A stretch of DNA of 64,000 nt from Candidatus Endomicrobiellum guadaloupense (GTDB taxonomy: Bacteria > Elusimicrobiota > Endomicrobiia > Endomicrobiales > Endomicrobiaceae), in the NCBI GenBank assembly GCA_031278895.1, contig JAITJN010000037.1:1-64000 (forward strand). Direction: 5' to 3'. The position numbers and the translations under genes are program-made. The notes beneath the pieces are model-generated. The model made no database searches. It was not told the origin of the DNA and saw only the letters and a list, made by a program, of their open reading frames with translations. Below, one piece after another: positions 31,401-39,272 of the stretch (positions within the stretch are counted from its first letter, which is position 1; each line of letters starts with the position of its first letter).

Positions 31401-33107
31401 GGTTTGGCAGATATACATATCAAACTTAAAGGAAAACAGAATGCTCTTGAAGGGAAAATGTCAATAGTTTCATCAAATGGAACATTTATAAATGTTCCAT
31501 TTGATAAATTTGGTGTGTATATAGATTTTTATGATAGTTTAGCTTATATAAAAGAAGCTGTAATTTCAAAGAGAAATAGTGTAGATATTTCTGTTAGCGG
31601 CAGCTTCCCTATTTCTTTTAGCGATGAAGAAATATCTAAAAAATTAGTAACCATAAAGTATGAGATTGAAGACAATAAATTAGACAGCTTAGATTATCTT
31701 TCTGATGGTTTGCTTTCTCCTTTAGCAGGAAAAATGATATTAAAAGGACATATTGAAGGTAGTTATAAAAACTTAACTAGCAATGGAAAGCTTTCAATTT
31801 ATAATGGTGCATTTAAAGCTAATGATTACATTAATAAGATAAAAAATGCGTCGATTGAAATGTCTCTTACTGATAACTTGATTAAAATTGATAAGTTTAC
31901 ATTCAGCTCTGGTTCAGGTGAAGTAAATGTTGACGGCCAAATAAAGTTAAAAAATTTTCAAGTAAAAAATTTTAATATTAGAGCTTTTACTGAAGGGAAT
32001 AAAGGAATTCCTATATATATACCAATGCTCCCTATTACTAAATTTATGGGGTCAAAGTCTATATTAAAGGATTATTCATATGGAGAACCTTTATTTGATA
32101 TTAAAATGTCAGGTAATCTTGAAAACCCTTTGGTTTCAGGATATATTATTTTAGAAAATACTAGATTCACTTTCCCAGGTGAAAGTGATAAAAACTCAAA
32201 TTTTGCAATACCTCCAGGTACAGAGTTTGATTTAGATTTGCGTACTGGAGCCAATACAAGATTTGAAAATTCTTTTGTTTCGGCTTTGATAAACGGATCT
32301 TTACATATAGGAGGTAATATTGATAGTTTGAAACCAGAAGGTACTATTGATCTTACAAGCGGAAAACTAAATTTTGGAATAGGTTCTTTTGACATAATAA
32401 GTTCAAAACTAGAAATATTTAGTGATAATAAAGTCTATATAACTGCTGAAGGTGAAACTATTATTCCTTCAAAAACTGGCGGAGATTCTGAAACTATAAA
32501 GGTACATGTCATGAGAAGTGAATTATTAGAATTATTGACTGGAGAGATTAACGATGCAATAAGTTTTAGTTCAAAAGACAATCCGAATATGGACCCTCAA
32601 AAAGCTTTTGCCAAAGCTATGGGGACAGATCAGGAGAAAGAGATAAATTCTTCAGAGTTTGAAGCTTCACCTAATTTTAGAGCAAAGCAACAAGTTCTAA
32701 GACGTATTGACCAAAATTTTTCAACGCCACTAGCAAAATTATTTTTTCGTAAAATAGGAGTTGCTGATAATTTTAAAGTTTCTTATGTTAGCACAGATGA
32801 TACTATTTCTAATAATGACACACTAGACTTAGTTTATTTATTATCTGGAACAAGGTATACAATGGAGAAAAACTTAAGTAAAAATATTCTTCTTGGATAT
32901 AACTTAACTTTTGATGAATTTAACAAAAAACTTGGATTAAGACATGATATAGAATTACGTTATAGATTAGCTCCAGATCTATTCTTAAAGGGAAATTTTG
33001 AGTTTGATCCTCAAGAAGGAACTAGAAATCCTGACAGATCAATAATGTTTCAGCATCAATTTAGGTTTGGACCATCAAAAAAACATAAAAAGCAAGTGGA
33101 GGAATAA
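28467..33107 (+). CDS. TamB/AsmA-like translocation-assembly (DUF490) protein, 1546 aa
   Basis: Single N-terminal TM, long beta-helical low-complexity architecture. C-terminal TamB pattern 'GSLHIGGNIDSLKPEGTIDLTSGKLNFGIGSFDIISSKLEIFSDNKVYITAEGE...LRYRLAPDLFLKGNFEFDPQEGTRN...MFQHQFRF'. Confidence 0.85.
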   Translation: MRKIIIFFVVLILLVCAYCTRGYFLVPYLQKYMSSKTGHNISISTFSVSPFKLSIKNINADGIVKAKKVTFKLNLLKLFLSIFSSLENIRQIEISNLEINLKENPDTTDVKSNNRKSILNLPKMEVDVYIDKATIKQGSSVFNLSNINVYVNSSTINIGSNLHSLGSSIKIEASLKQKQDYLFDGSILLVSKDKMNMFITSEGTIDLVSFNANWNIVVVNLDYRGFDFEGASGTLLKNENGIDIKIGGNFGNLKVNGLLSDKTDMSAFIDISQTNKSMSGKLNIDFKKQRYSKELRIKSSKLKVFDFELVSFDLYGNENNNGAYKVICDCGSSRKLEGVYLKNGVYESSLFVRDKKVGNIKGNIKTGATIVDAKNISMIDMPIVPVMAGNGQGTIDIFGSIDENSGKIDFIFKNLEVSGMKRVNAEGAILRDRNKYIFNFCKSDNSISLKNVIVDGKQVFTDFKFERVNLSNVSRIIGNSKVNISGVADGHIKYESGMGTKFDIKAFNGKFYGNEFKEFNGKVEASLNRIDIKQFVIKNSSNTSIVDVKGLIGFTDENPKSSVYIDLNGILFQGIKTDAHIEFHGYFSNGKNVKGLVRAIDSKIGGVSFGTLEADANISTKKIKISNLKSDNVINALISANLKRNKIKCVIDFKDINIEGIYPGISGYLDASVKFSEQLTNPYIKVSSLLKKGNYLSKNFSLSSEFYYKNGIVEINKANIASDKTEIFLNGQYSNSGHLYLTVNNLNDKIINTLIGFTLPFKGELFGKGKVSFLGKNPVLNLSLETKGAYINSLKIKDFKAKVKIANKNIEISSASAKISNSEIRVDKGFYNLNNSKYSLDLFLLNIHAGPADLFGSIKVSGDMLKENGESVYSGIVNINNLWLNKYKLDHYLFNYSFKNGNLRLFQKSEIEKDKFDLSGKIIFSDTLYLKKLNVVKGSSYFDMSGSFSKEYINFEIAGFGIDWRFMANLFGLPGDPEGLADIHIKLKGKQNALEGKMSIVSSNGTFINVPFDKFGVYIDFYDSLAYIKEAVISKRNSVDISVSGSFPISFSDEEISKKLVTIKYEIEDNKLDSLDYLSDGLLSPLAGKMILKGHIEGSYKNLTSNGKLSIYNGAFKANDYINKIKNASIEMSLTDNLIKIDKFTFSSGSGEVNVDGQIKLKNFQVKNFNIRAFTEGNKGIPIYIPMLPITKFMGSKSILKDYSYGEPLFDIKMSGNLENPLVSGYIILENTRFTFPGESDKNSNFAIPPGTEFDLDLRTGANTRFENSFVSALINGSLHIGGNIDSLKPEGTIDLTSGKLNFGIGSFDIISSKLEIFSDNKVYITAEGETIIPSKTGGDSETIKVHVMRSELLELLTGEINDAISFSSKDNPNMDPQKAFAKAMGTDQEKEINSSEFEASPNFRAKQQVLRRIDQNFSTPLAKLFFRKIGVADNFKVSYVSTDDTISNNDTLDLVYLLSGTRYTMEKNLSKNILLGYNLTFDEFNKKLGLRHDIELRYRLAPDLFLKGNFEFDPQEGTRNPDRSIMFQHQFRFGPSKKHKKQVEE

Positions 33108-33108
33108 A

Positions 33109-33597
33109 ATGAGTAAGATAAGAGCAATGATATCATCCTTCTTGAAAGATTTTGAGAATTTTGCTGTTAAAGGAAACGCTATTGATATGGCTGTCGGTAT
33201 TATCATAGGGGCAGCTTTTGGTAAAATAGTTGACTCTTTGGTAAAAGATATAATAATGCCTCCTATAGGGTTACTTTTAGGAAATTTTGATTTTACTAAT
33301 TTATCTGTAGTTTTAAAAAGCGGAAAAACATTAAAAGACCCTTATGAGACTCTTGCTGCAGCTCAATCTGCAGGAGCTATAACGATTAATATAGGACTAT
33401 TTCTAAATGTTCTGATTTCTTTTATAATAATAGCGTTTTGTGTATTTATAATGATAAAGTGTATAAGTAAGCTTAAAGAAAAGTCTGCACCATCAGATCA
33501 GGTTAACACAAAAGAATGCCATTTTTGTTGTTCCTCAATACCTCTCAGAGCTGTTAAATGTCCAGACTGCACTGCGGATTTAAATACTCAAAAATGA
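33109..33597 (+). CDS. mscL: Large-conductance mechanosensitive channel MscL with C-terminal zinc ribbon
   Basis: 'FLKDFENFAVKGNAIDMAVGIIIGAAFGKIVDSLVKDIIMPPIGLLLGNFDFTNLSVVL'. C-terminal 'KECHFCCSSIPLRAVKCPDCTADL'. Confidence 0.95.
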   Translation: MSKIRAMISSFLKDFENFAVKGNAIDMAVGIIIGAAFGKIVDSLVKDIIMPPIGLLLGNFDFTNLSVVLKSGKTLKDPYETLAAAQSAGAITINIGLFLNVLISFIIIAFCVFIMIKCISKLKEKSAPSDQVNTKECHFCCSSIPLRAVKCPDCTADLNTQK

Positions 33598-33778
33598 CAA
33601 TACGAAAAATTAGTCTTGTTCTAATAATTTGTTTTCTATCTATAACGCTCTCATATCCTAAAGAATATACTAATATAGATTCTCTTGCTCCTTCGATTAC
33701 AAAAAGTCTTTATGAATTAGGAGTCAGAAGTTTTGTCATTTGAAGTATATGTAAATAAGTAAAACTTAAGGTTGCAAT

Positions 33779-36700
33779 CTATGCTGCGCTTAGAATATTT
33801 TTTGCAGTAGATACAGATGTTTCCATTATTTTTGCTACATCATTTATGACTTCTCTAAACGATAATGTATTTATTAAATCACTTGTTACGACAATATATG
33901 TATGTAGCTTTTGATATGGATTATCTTGATTATGACTGTGTACAATAGGATCAATACTCTCTTCTTCATCAAGTTTTTCAATGATATCTTTTGCAAATAG
34001 TACTATCTGCTTATTTAAATTCAATAATGATTCACTGTTTAGAGATTGGTCTTTTTCAATTCTAAGTCTGGTCTGATCAAAGAAATTCTTGAGTGTTTCA
34101 GGAGATTCAAAAATTTTGTTTTCAACATCTGTAATAAACAATGCTGTTAAGAGAATTTTTAAAGTATCTATTACATCATGTTCGTTTATCATGTTAAATG
34201 TTTCTTCATATGATAAATTAAATGCTTGTAGATATTGGTTTACAACATAAGATTCAATAAAACCTCTTAGAAATCCTATGGCTTCCAGAACTGCCTCACT
34301 CTCAGAGCCTGTTTCATTATCGCTTGCTCTTTGTAGAATAATTTCAATGTGTTTACGTACAACATGGCTAACGCCTACGTTATTTAAGGTTATTTTAATT
34401 TCTTGAGATGAAATTGATGAAGGTTTTTGGTGCATTAAATTTAGCAGTTCTCTAATGTTAGTTGTAGTTGTGTCTATATTTTGCTCAAGTATTTTACGTC
34501 CTCTTTTGTAACCTGTATACTTTGCTTTTAATTGCTGTTGTTTGTCAATTACAGCTTCGCCAGAAGTATCATCAATTACTACTAGAGCTAATACATTGTA
34601 TTCTCCTAAATTTGCAAGATGTTCTCTGAGAGATTTATTTTTTAGAATTATTGTATTTCTTTCAACTATAGAGTTTCCTTTTGAGACTTTCTTTAATGAC
34701 TCAAGAACACTCATAATAGATTCAATATCATCAGATTCTTTCGCGTCTATACTTATTCCATCAAATCCTATTCCTAGATATGTTTCAAATATTTCTTCTT
34801 TGGCATTTAATAGATTCACCTGTATGTTAATCCTCATCCCAAATAAGTGCGCTTTAGTTATAAATTTTTTCATAATATCTTTTGTTGTTTCAGATGATAA
34901 TTCACTAATGTCAAAATTATCAATATTAAGTATTATTGTAGTAGCTCCTTCTTTCTTTTTTCTTTCTAATAATGCATTTGTAAAATCTGTATCTGGAAGT
35001 TTTTGATATGTTAGTGTTACCTCATAAAATTTTTCATACTCATCTAATTTGAATAATCTTGTGGCTTTAATGTTTTGTTCTATAGTAATAAGATTTTCGG
35101 GTGTAATGACTAAATCTTCTACACTATATGTTCCTACTAATCCTGAATCTGTATTATCTGTTCGATATAATTTCTGCACACTTTCTTGAGTTGTTGTGTC
35201 AGGTGAAAAACCTATAAAATCCATCATTATTACACCTTCAGAGCTTATTCCAAGATTGGTTATGCTATTAAATTCTTGCATTAAAACAGAATTTGTATTT
35301 AAATCATTAGCAAAGAACTGGACTGCTGATGAAAAATTTTCAAATGAGTCTTGGCCATCCTGTAGTTTTAATCCTATAACCCATATACCTTCTTCATTAC
35401 GTACATAAACTTCATAGATCAGATTGTTAAAAGATGTGTTTACGCTCATTTTATGAATATAATTTCTAGGAAATACATCTGACGAGATGTGTTCAACAAC
35501 TGCAGATGAGTAGTTGCTTTCTTTTATAATTGTTTTTGCATACATAAAAGTACTTGATTCTTTTTCTTTAGAACCTGAAACAAATAAAGTTAATGGTTTT
35601 TTAATATCTGTTTCTATCTGCCATTCGTTTTGAGGTTTAAATAATGTAGAGACTATAAGACCTGCTATTTTTAGTGTAAAGGATAGTAGCATCATTAAAA
35701 TATATTTTATTGAAGTATATAAATTTATTATATACAATACAAAGTTCATAATCTTCATAATAAGATCTAATACTTTTTTTACGCCATTATACTTTGTTTC
35801 TATAGCAGTTAATATTTCTATAATATCCATAGCCTCAGTTATTTTAGGTTTGAACCCAATAATAAGATTTTCCTTAGCAAGTGTTCTAAACAGTATTTCT
35901 AGTGCTAAGTTAATACCAGGGAATATTTTTTCAGCCCAGTAAATAATATCTTTAAGACTTGATACAAATATTCTTGACCCATCGCTTTTTATTTTTTCAT
36001 CATTAGAAGTGTTCGATTTCTGAGAGTATTTAGGTAGTGATTTCAATAAATCAGGAATGGATAATAGTAAAATAACAATAAATTTTATTGATGTTATAAG
36101 GTTTAACTTCTTGTTGATTTCATTTTTTGTATTTTCAACTTTCGTTTGTGCTTCTTCATTCTTTCTATAAGTTGATAAGAACATTGCTATAGCGCCTGAA
36201 CTGCTTATAAGAGAAACAAAATCATGTAATGTAGCAAGTATTAACTTCCCTCCATATCCTATTAATCCTGCAAGACCCATTACTACAATAAATTCTATAA
36301 CATCTGAAAATGTGAGATTTGTTATTCCAGTTTTAAATATTCTGTATATTATAAATACTAGCGCAACTATAAAAGGAGAAATAATTATACTATATGCTGG
36401 GATTGTACTAAATAAACAAGATGTTACTACAAGACTAATGGTAATACCTAACATAAACTTGACAACGTTATCTACTCTCTTAATTCTATCTATACTATTT
36501 GTAACAATTGATTTCGATTTGTTTTGTAATGCTCTTTGAATTTCTTCAATTGAGATCGAAGTGACGTGTTTTTGAGGATACATTGTTTTTTTAAAAGTTA
36601 TTGCTCTAAACAGATCAGCAAAAGAAACAAGAAGTTCTTCTAACCATTTAAAGTTATTGTGTATAAAAAAACGGATTTTATTTTCAGGATTTGCAAATTG

Positions 36701-39205
36701 TCTATGAGCTAATTCATGTTGAATAAAATTTATAAACAGTTTTTGATTAATAGTATTGTTTGCCAAAGGATCAAAAAATAATTGTCTAGCAAGGGTAAGA
36801 TTTATATTAATTTTATCATTGAAGATGTCATATTCCATAACAATACCAGAACCAATGTTGTCTTTTAGTTCAATGATATCTTTTACCTGATCATATAAAT
36901 CTTCATGAAGAGCTAATAATAATTTGCTTTTAATATATGTATTTACAGAAGTAGCAGGAATTTGTAAAGGAACCAGCTCACTTTCAGTTAATTTTGCATT
37001 TAAAATAGTATTTCTTTGCCAAAGCGCATAAGAAGCAACAATAGAAGAAGGAATAAAGATAAGTAAGGGAATAATCATAAAAGGTAAAGCCCACGACATC
37101 ATGGGAATTAAGATTAAAAAAGGGATAGAGACAGTAGCAGAAATAAAATTGATCATAGCAGTCAATCCAGCAGTTTTAGAAGATTTAGCAAGAGGTTGTT
37201 GAGATGAAGTAGAAGGAAGAAGTGGTTGTTGAGTAAAAATGCCATCAGAATGATTGTAGATGTAAGTTTTATCGTTAATTTTGAGAGTTAAAGGTTCAGA
37301 TTTAGAAGAACCGCCAGAAAGAGAGATAGAAATGTCAGAGTCTAAAGAAGAAGCAATTTCTTGTAAGAAGTCGCTCAAAGCTTGAGTAGAGTATCCTCTT
37401 TGAACAAGAACATCAGAAAGACCGATAAGGCGCTGATTTATATCATTTTGAGACATATTAAGAGCAGCTAAGGTAGTAGATAAAATTTTACTTTGTTCTT
37501 TAGCTAAAGAGTGATAAGCTTGTTTAGCCAGTTCAACGCCATCATCAACAGTAGGAGTAATAACGATAAAAGAGATGCCTTGTTTTGCAAGCATGTCATT
37601 TAAGTATTGAGTATGAAAGCCGCCAGTGACAACAACAGAGATATTCTTAGAGTTATCTAAAGATTTGATAACTTTTTCAGTATCAGATAATGAAGAATCA
37701 AAGTGAATATTAAGTTTGTGAGAGTCGTGTAGGAATGAAAGGTTGTCAAAGAAGTATTGATTTCTATCGATATTAACGTTATAGAAAGAGTCAACAAGAG
37801 TTTCATAAGGAGCAAGCAGAGAAAGTTTTTTGTTATCAAGATACTTTATATATAATCGTTTCCATTCTTTAATATGTTGTTTATACCAATCATAGTTGTC
37901 AGAAGTAATACTAGTAGAGAAATAATTATAAAATTCATCAGCAAACCATGATAGAAAAGCGACTTCTTTAGAGCCTTGGTCAGTTGCTAAAGCAATACTT
38001 AGTTGATCTTCAAGGCGTTCTTCTTCATCAAGCATAGAAATAGGGTTAATATTTTTATTAAGTTCAACTTGATTAAAGAGTTTGTTGAGTTCAGGGAAGT
38101 TGATAGAAAGGTCAATGTTGAGTTGTTTAGAGAAATTAATAATGAAAGCATAGAGTTTATCAATGTCCTTGAAGTTAGAAGATTGGTCAGTAATCATTTT
38201 GAAAGCTTGGTATGGGAGAGTTTGTTTAAGGTGTAAGATAAGAGATTTGAGTTGTGTAGAGGCTTGAGAATAATTGATTTTATCGCTTTGTTGAAGAAGA
38301 GCAATAAAAGTGGTGATATTTTTATAAGAACTATTATCAATTTCAATAGAGCCAGACTGTTTATTAAAGATAGGTTGAATATCAATGCCAAACCTTTGAG
38401 CATAATTTGAGATAAGAGCGTAGAATTTCTTAGGAGAAATCTTACCAGAGTGATAATCTTTAAAGAGGGATTCGATTTTAAGTTGTCGTTTATTGGAATA
38501 AATAGATCTAAGGTAAAGGATATCTTTATCAATACTAGAGAGGATAGAAGATATTTCGTTTTGAGAGTAAAGGATGTCACCGAACCGTTGAAGATTTTGT
38601 AGATAAGGGGATTTGTTTTCAAGGCCTTTGATAAGATGAGGGCGATTTGAGATAATGGAATAGTATTCAGGGCCAGTAAGCATACCAGTGTTAAGGATAT
38701 TATTGACGATCTTTTGTTTAGTTTTTTTGTCTTTGATGTTAGAGAGCCAAGAAGTATCAACATCGCCAAAAGCCCCTTCCATATAGACATTTTTGACGCC
38801 ATACTTTTTATCAAACAGTTCAATGATGTAAGCGATGTTCTTTTGTACGTTAGGGTGAAGGTGTAGGTCTTGGATATTGATGATGATGGTATCGCTGGCA
38901 GAGAAGTTGGAGTTAGTAATTTTGCCTAAAGAGTTTGGAATAAAGAATTCGGACAAGATGTGTTTGAATTGTTGGGTAGAGATGATATTGTGTAGAACTT
39001 GAGCAATACTTTGTCCGTACACGTATGATAGTAGAAAACAATTGACTATTATTAATGCTACTACTTTTGTTTTGGTTAAGGGTTGAAGAGTATTTTTGAG
39101 CTGATAAAATCTGTACAAAATTCTTTTAAGCTTTTCACTAAAAGAAAATAGGAATAACAAGTGGTTTTTCAAGAAATTCTTCATGAATCCCCCTCTTGAC
39201 AACAT
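33779..39205 (-). CDS. Giant exported multidomain protein (1808 aa): Tiki/ChaN-like N-terminal region, membrane-embedded HExxH zincin, TIM-barrel-like C-terminal region
   Basis: N-terminal TM/signal 'KVVALIIVNCFLLSYVYGQ'. 'IINIQDLHLHPNVQKNIAYIIELFDKKYGVKNVYMEGAFGDVDTSWL' and 'VVVTGGFHTQYLNDMLAKQGISFIVITP'. TM pair then 'FIQHELAHRQFANPENKIRFFIHNNFKWLEELLVSF' (HELAH at 36704..36718). C-terminal 'ATTIILNIDNFDIS...FGMRINIQVNLLNAKEEIFETYLGIGFDGISIDAKE'. One uninterrupted ORF. Confidence 0.75.
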   Translation of the reverse strand: MLSRGGFMKNFLKNHLLFLFSFSEKLKRILYRFYQLKNTLQPLTKTKVVALIIVNCFLLSYVYGQSIAQVLHNIISTQQFKHILSEFFIPNSLGKITNSNFSASDTIIINIQDLHLHPNVQKNIAYIIELFDKKYGVKNVYMEGAFGDVDTSWLSNIKDKKTKQKIVNNILNTGMLTGPEYYSIISNRPHLIKGLENKSPYLQNLQRFGDILYSQNEISSILSSIDKDILYLRSIYSNKRQLKIESLFKDYHSGKISPKKFYALISNYAQRFGIDIQPIFNKQSGSIEIDNSSYKNITTFIALLQQSDKINYSQASTQLKSLILHLKQTLPYQAFKMITDQSSNFKDIDKLYAFIINFSKQLNIDLSINFPELNKLFNQVELNKNINPISMLDEEERLEDQLSIALATDQGSKEVAFLSWFADEFYNYFSTSITSDNYDWYKQHIKEWKRLYIKYLDNKKLSLLAPYETLVDSFYNVNIDRNQYFFDNLSFLHDSHKLNIHFDSSLSDTEKVIKSLDNSKNISVVVTGGFHTQYLNDMLAKQGISFIVITPTVDDGVELAKQAYHSLAKEQSKILSTTLAALNMSQNDINQRLIGLSDVLVQRGYSTQALSDFLQEIASSLDSDISISLSGGSSKSEPLTLKINDKTYIYNHSDGIFTQQPLLPSTSSQQPLAKSSKTAGLTAMINFISATVSIPFLILIPMMSWALPFMIIPLLIFIPSSIVASYALWQRNTILNAKLTESELVPLQIPATSVNTYIKSKLLLALHEDLYDQVKDIIELKDNIGSGIVMEYDIFNDKININLTLARQLFFDPLANNTINQKLFINFIQHELAHRQFANPENKIRFFIHNNFKWLEELLVSFADLFRAITFKKTMYPQKHVTSISIEEIQRALQNKSKSIVTNSIDRIKRVDNVVKFMLGITISLVVTSCLFSTIPAYSIIISPFIVALVFIIYRIFKTGITNLTFSDVIEFIVVMGLAGLIGYGGKLILATLHDFVSLISSSGAIAMFLSTYRKNEEAQTKVENTKNEINKKLNLITSIKFIVILLLSIPDLLKSLPKYSQKSNTSNDEKIKSDGSRIFVSSLKDIIYWAEKIFPGINLALEILFRTLAKENLIIGFKPKITEAMDIIEILTAIETKYNGVKKVLDLIMKIMNFVLYIINLYTSIKYILMMLLSFTLKIAGLIVSTLFKPQNEWQIETDIKKPLTLFVSGSKEKESSTFMYAKTIIKESNYSSAVVEHISSDVFPRNYIHKMSVNTSFNNLIYEVYVRNEEGIWVIGLKLQDGQDSFENFSSAVQFFANDLNTNSVLMQEFNSITNLGISSEGVIMMDFIGFSPDTTTQESVQKLYRTDNTDSGLVGTYSVEDLVITPENLITIEQNIKATRLFKLDEYEKFYEVTLTYQKLPDTDFTNALLERKKKEGATTIILNIDNFDISELSSETTKDIMKKFITKAHLFGMRINIQVNLLNAKEEIFETYLGIGFDGISIDAKESDDIESIMSVLESLKKVSKGNSIVERNTIILKNKSLREHLANLGEYNVLALVVIDDTSGEAVIDKQQQLKAKYTGYKRGRKILEQNIDTTTTNIRELLNLMHQKPSSISSQEIKITLNNVGVSHVVRKHIEIILQRASDNETGSESEAVLEAIGFLRGFIESYVVNQYLQAFNLSYEETFNMINEHDVIDTLKILLTALFITDVENKIFESPETLKNFFDQTRLRIEKDQSLNSESLLNLNKQIVLFAKDIIEKLDEEESIDPIVHSHNQDNPYQKLHTYIVVTSDLINTLSFREVINDVAKIMETSVSTAKNILSAA

Positions 39206-39272
39206 TTTTAAGTTACTTTTTTATATTTCGCAATATTTTTTGTCTTTTAAAGATCTGACATTTAGAATTTTA

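Noticed and set aside
33109-33597. Zinc ribbon at the MscL C-terminus as a novel fusion
   Set aside because: I recall similar CxxC-type tails on MscL proteins of other bacteria, so it is noted as a feature but not claimed as new.
33594-33743. 49-aa ORF 'MTIRKISLVLIICFLSITLSYPKEYTNIDSLAPSITKSLYELGVRSFVI' after mscL
   Set aside because: Has a signal-peptide-like start but is very short with no recognisable mature domain; probably a truncated gene start, not enough support to call.
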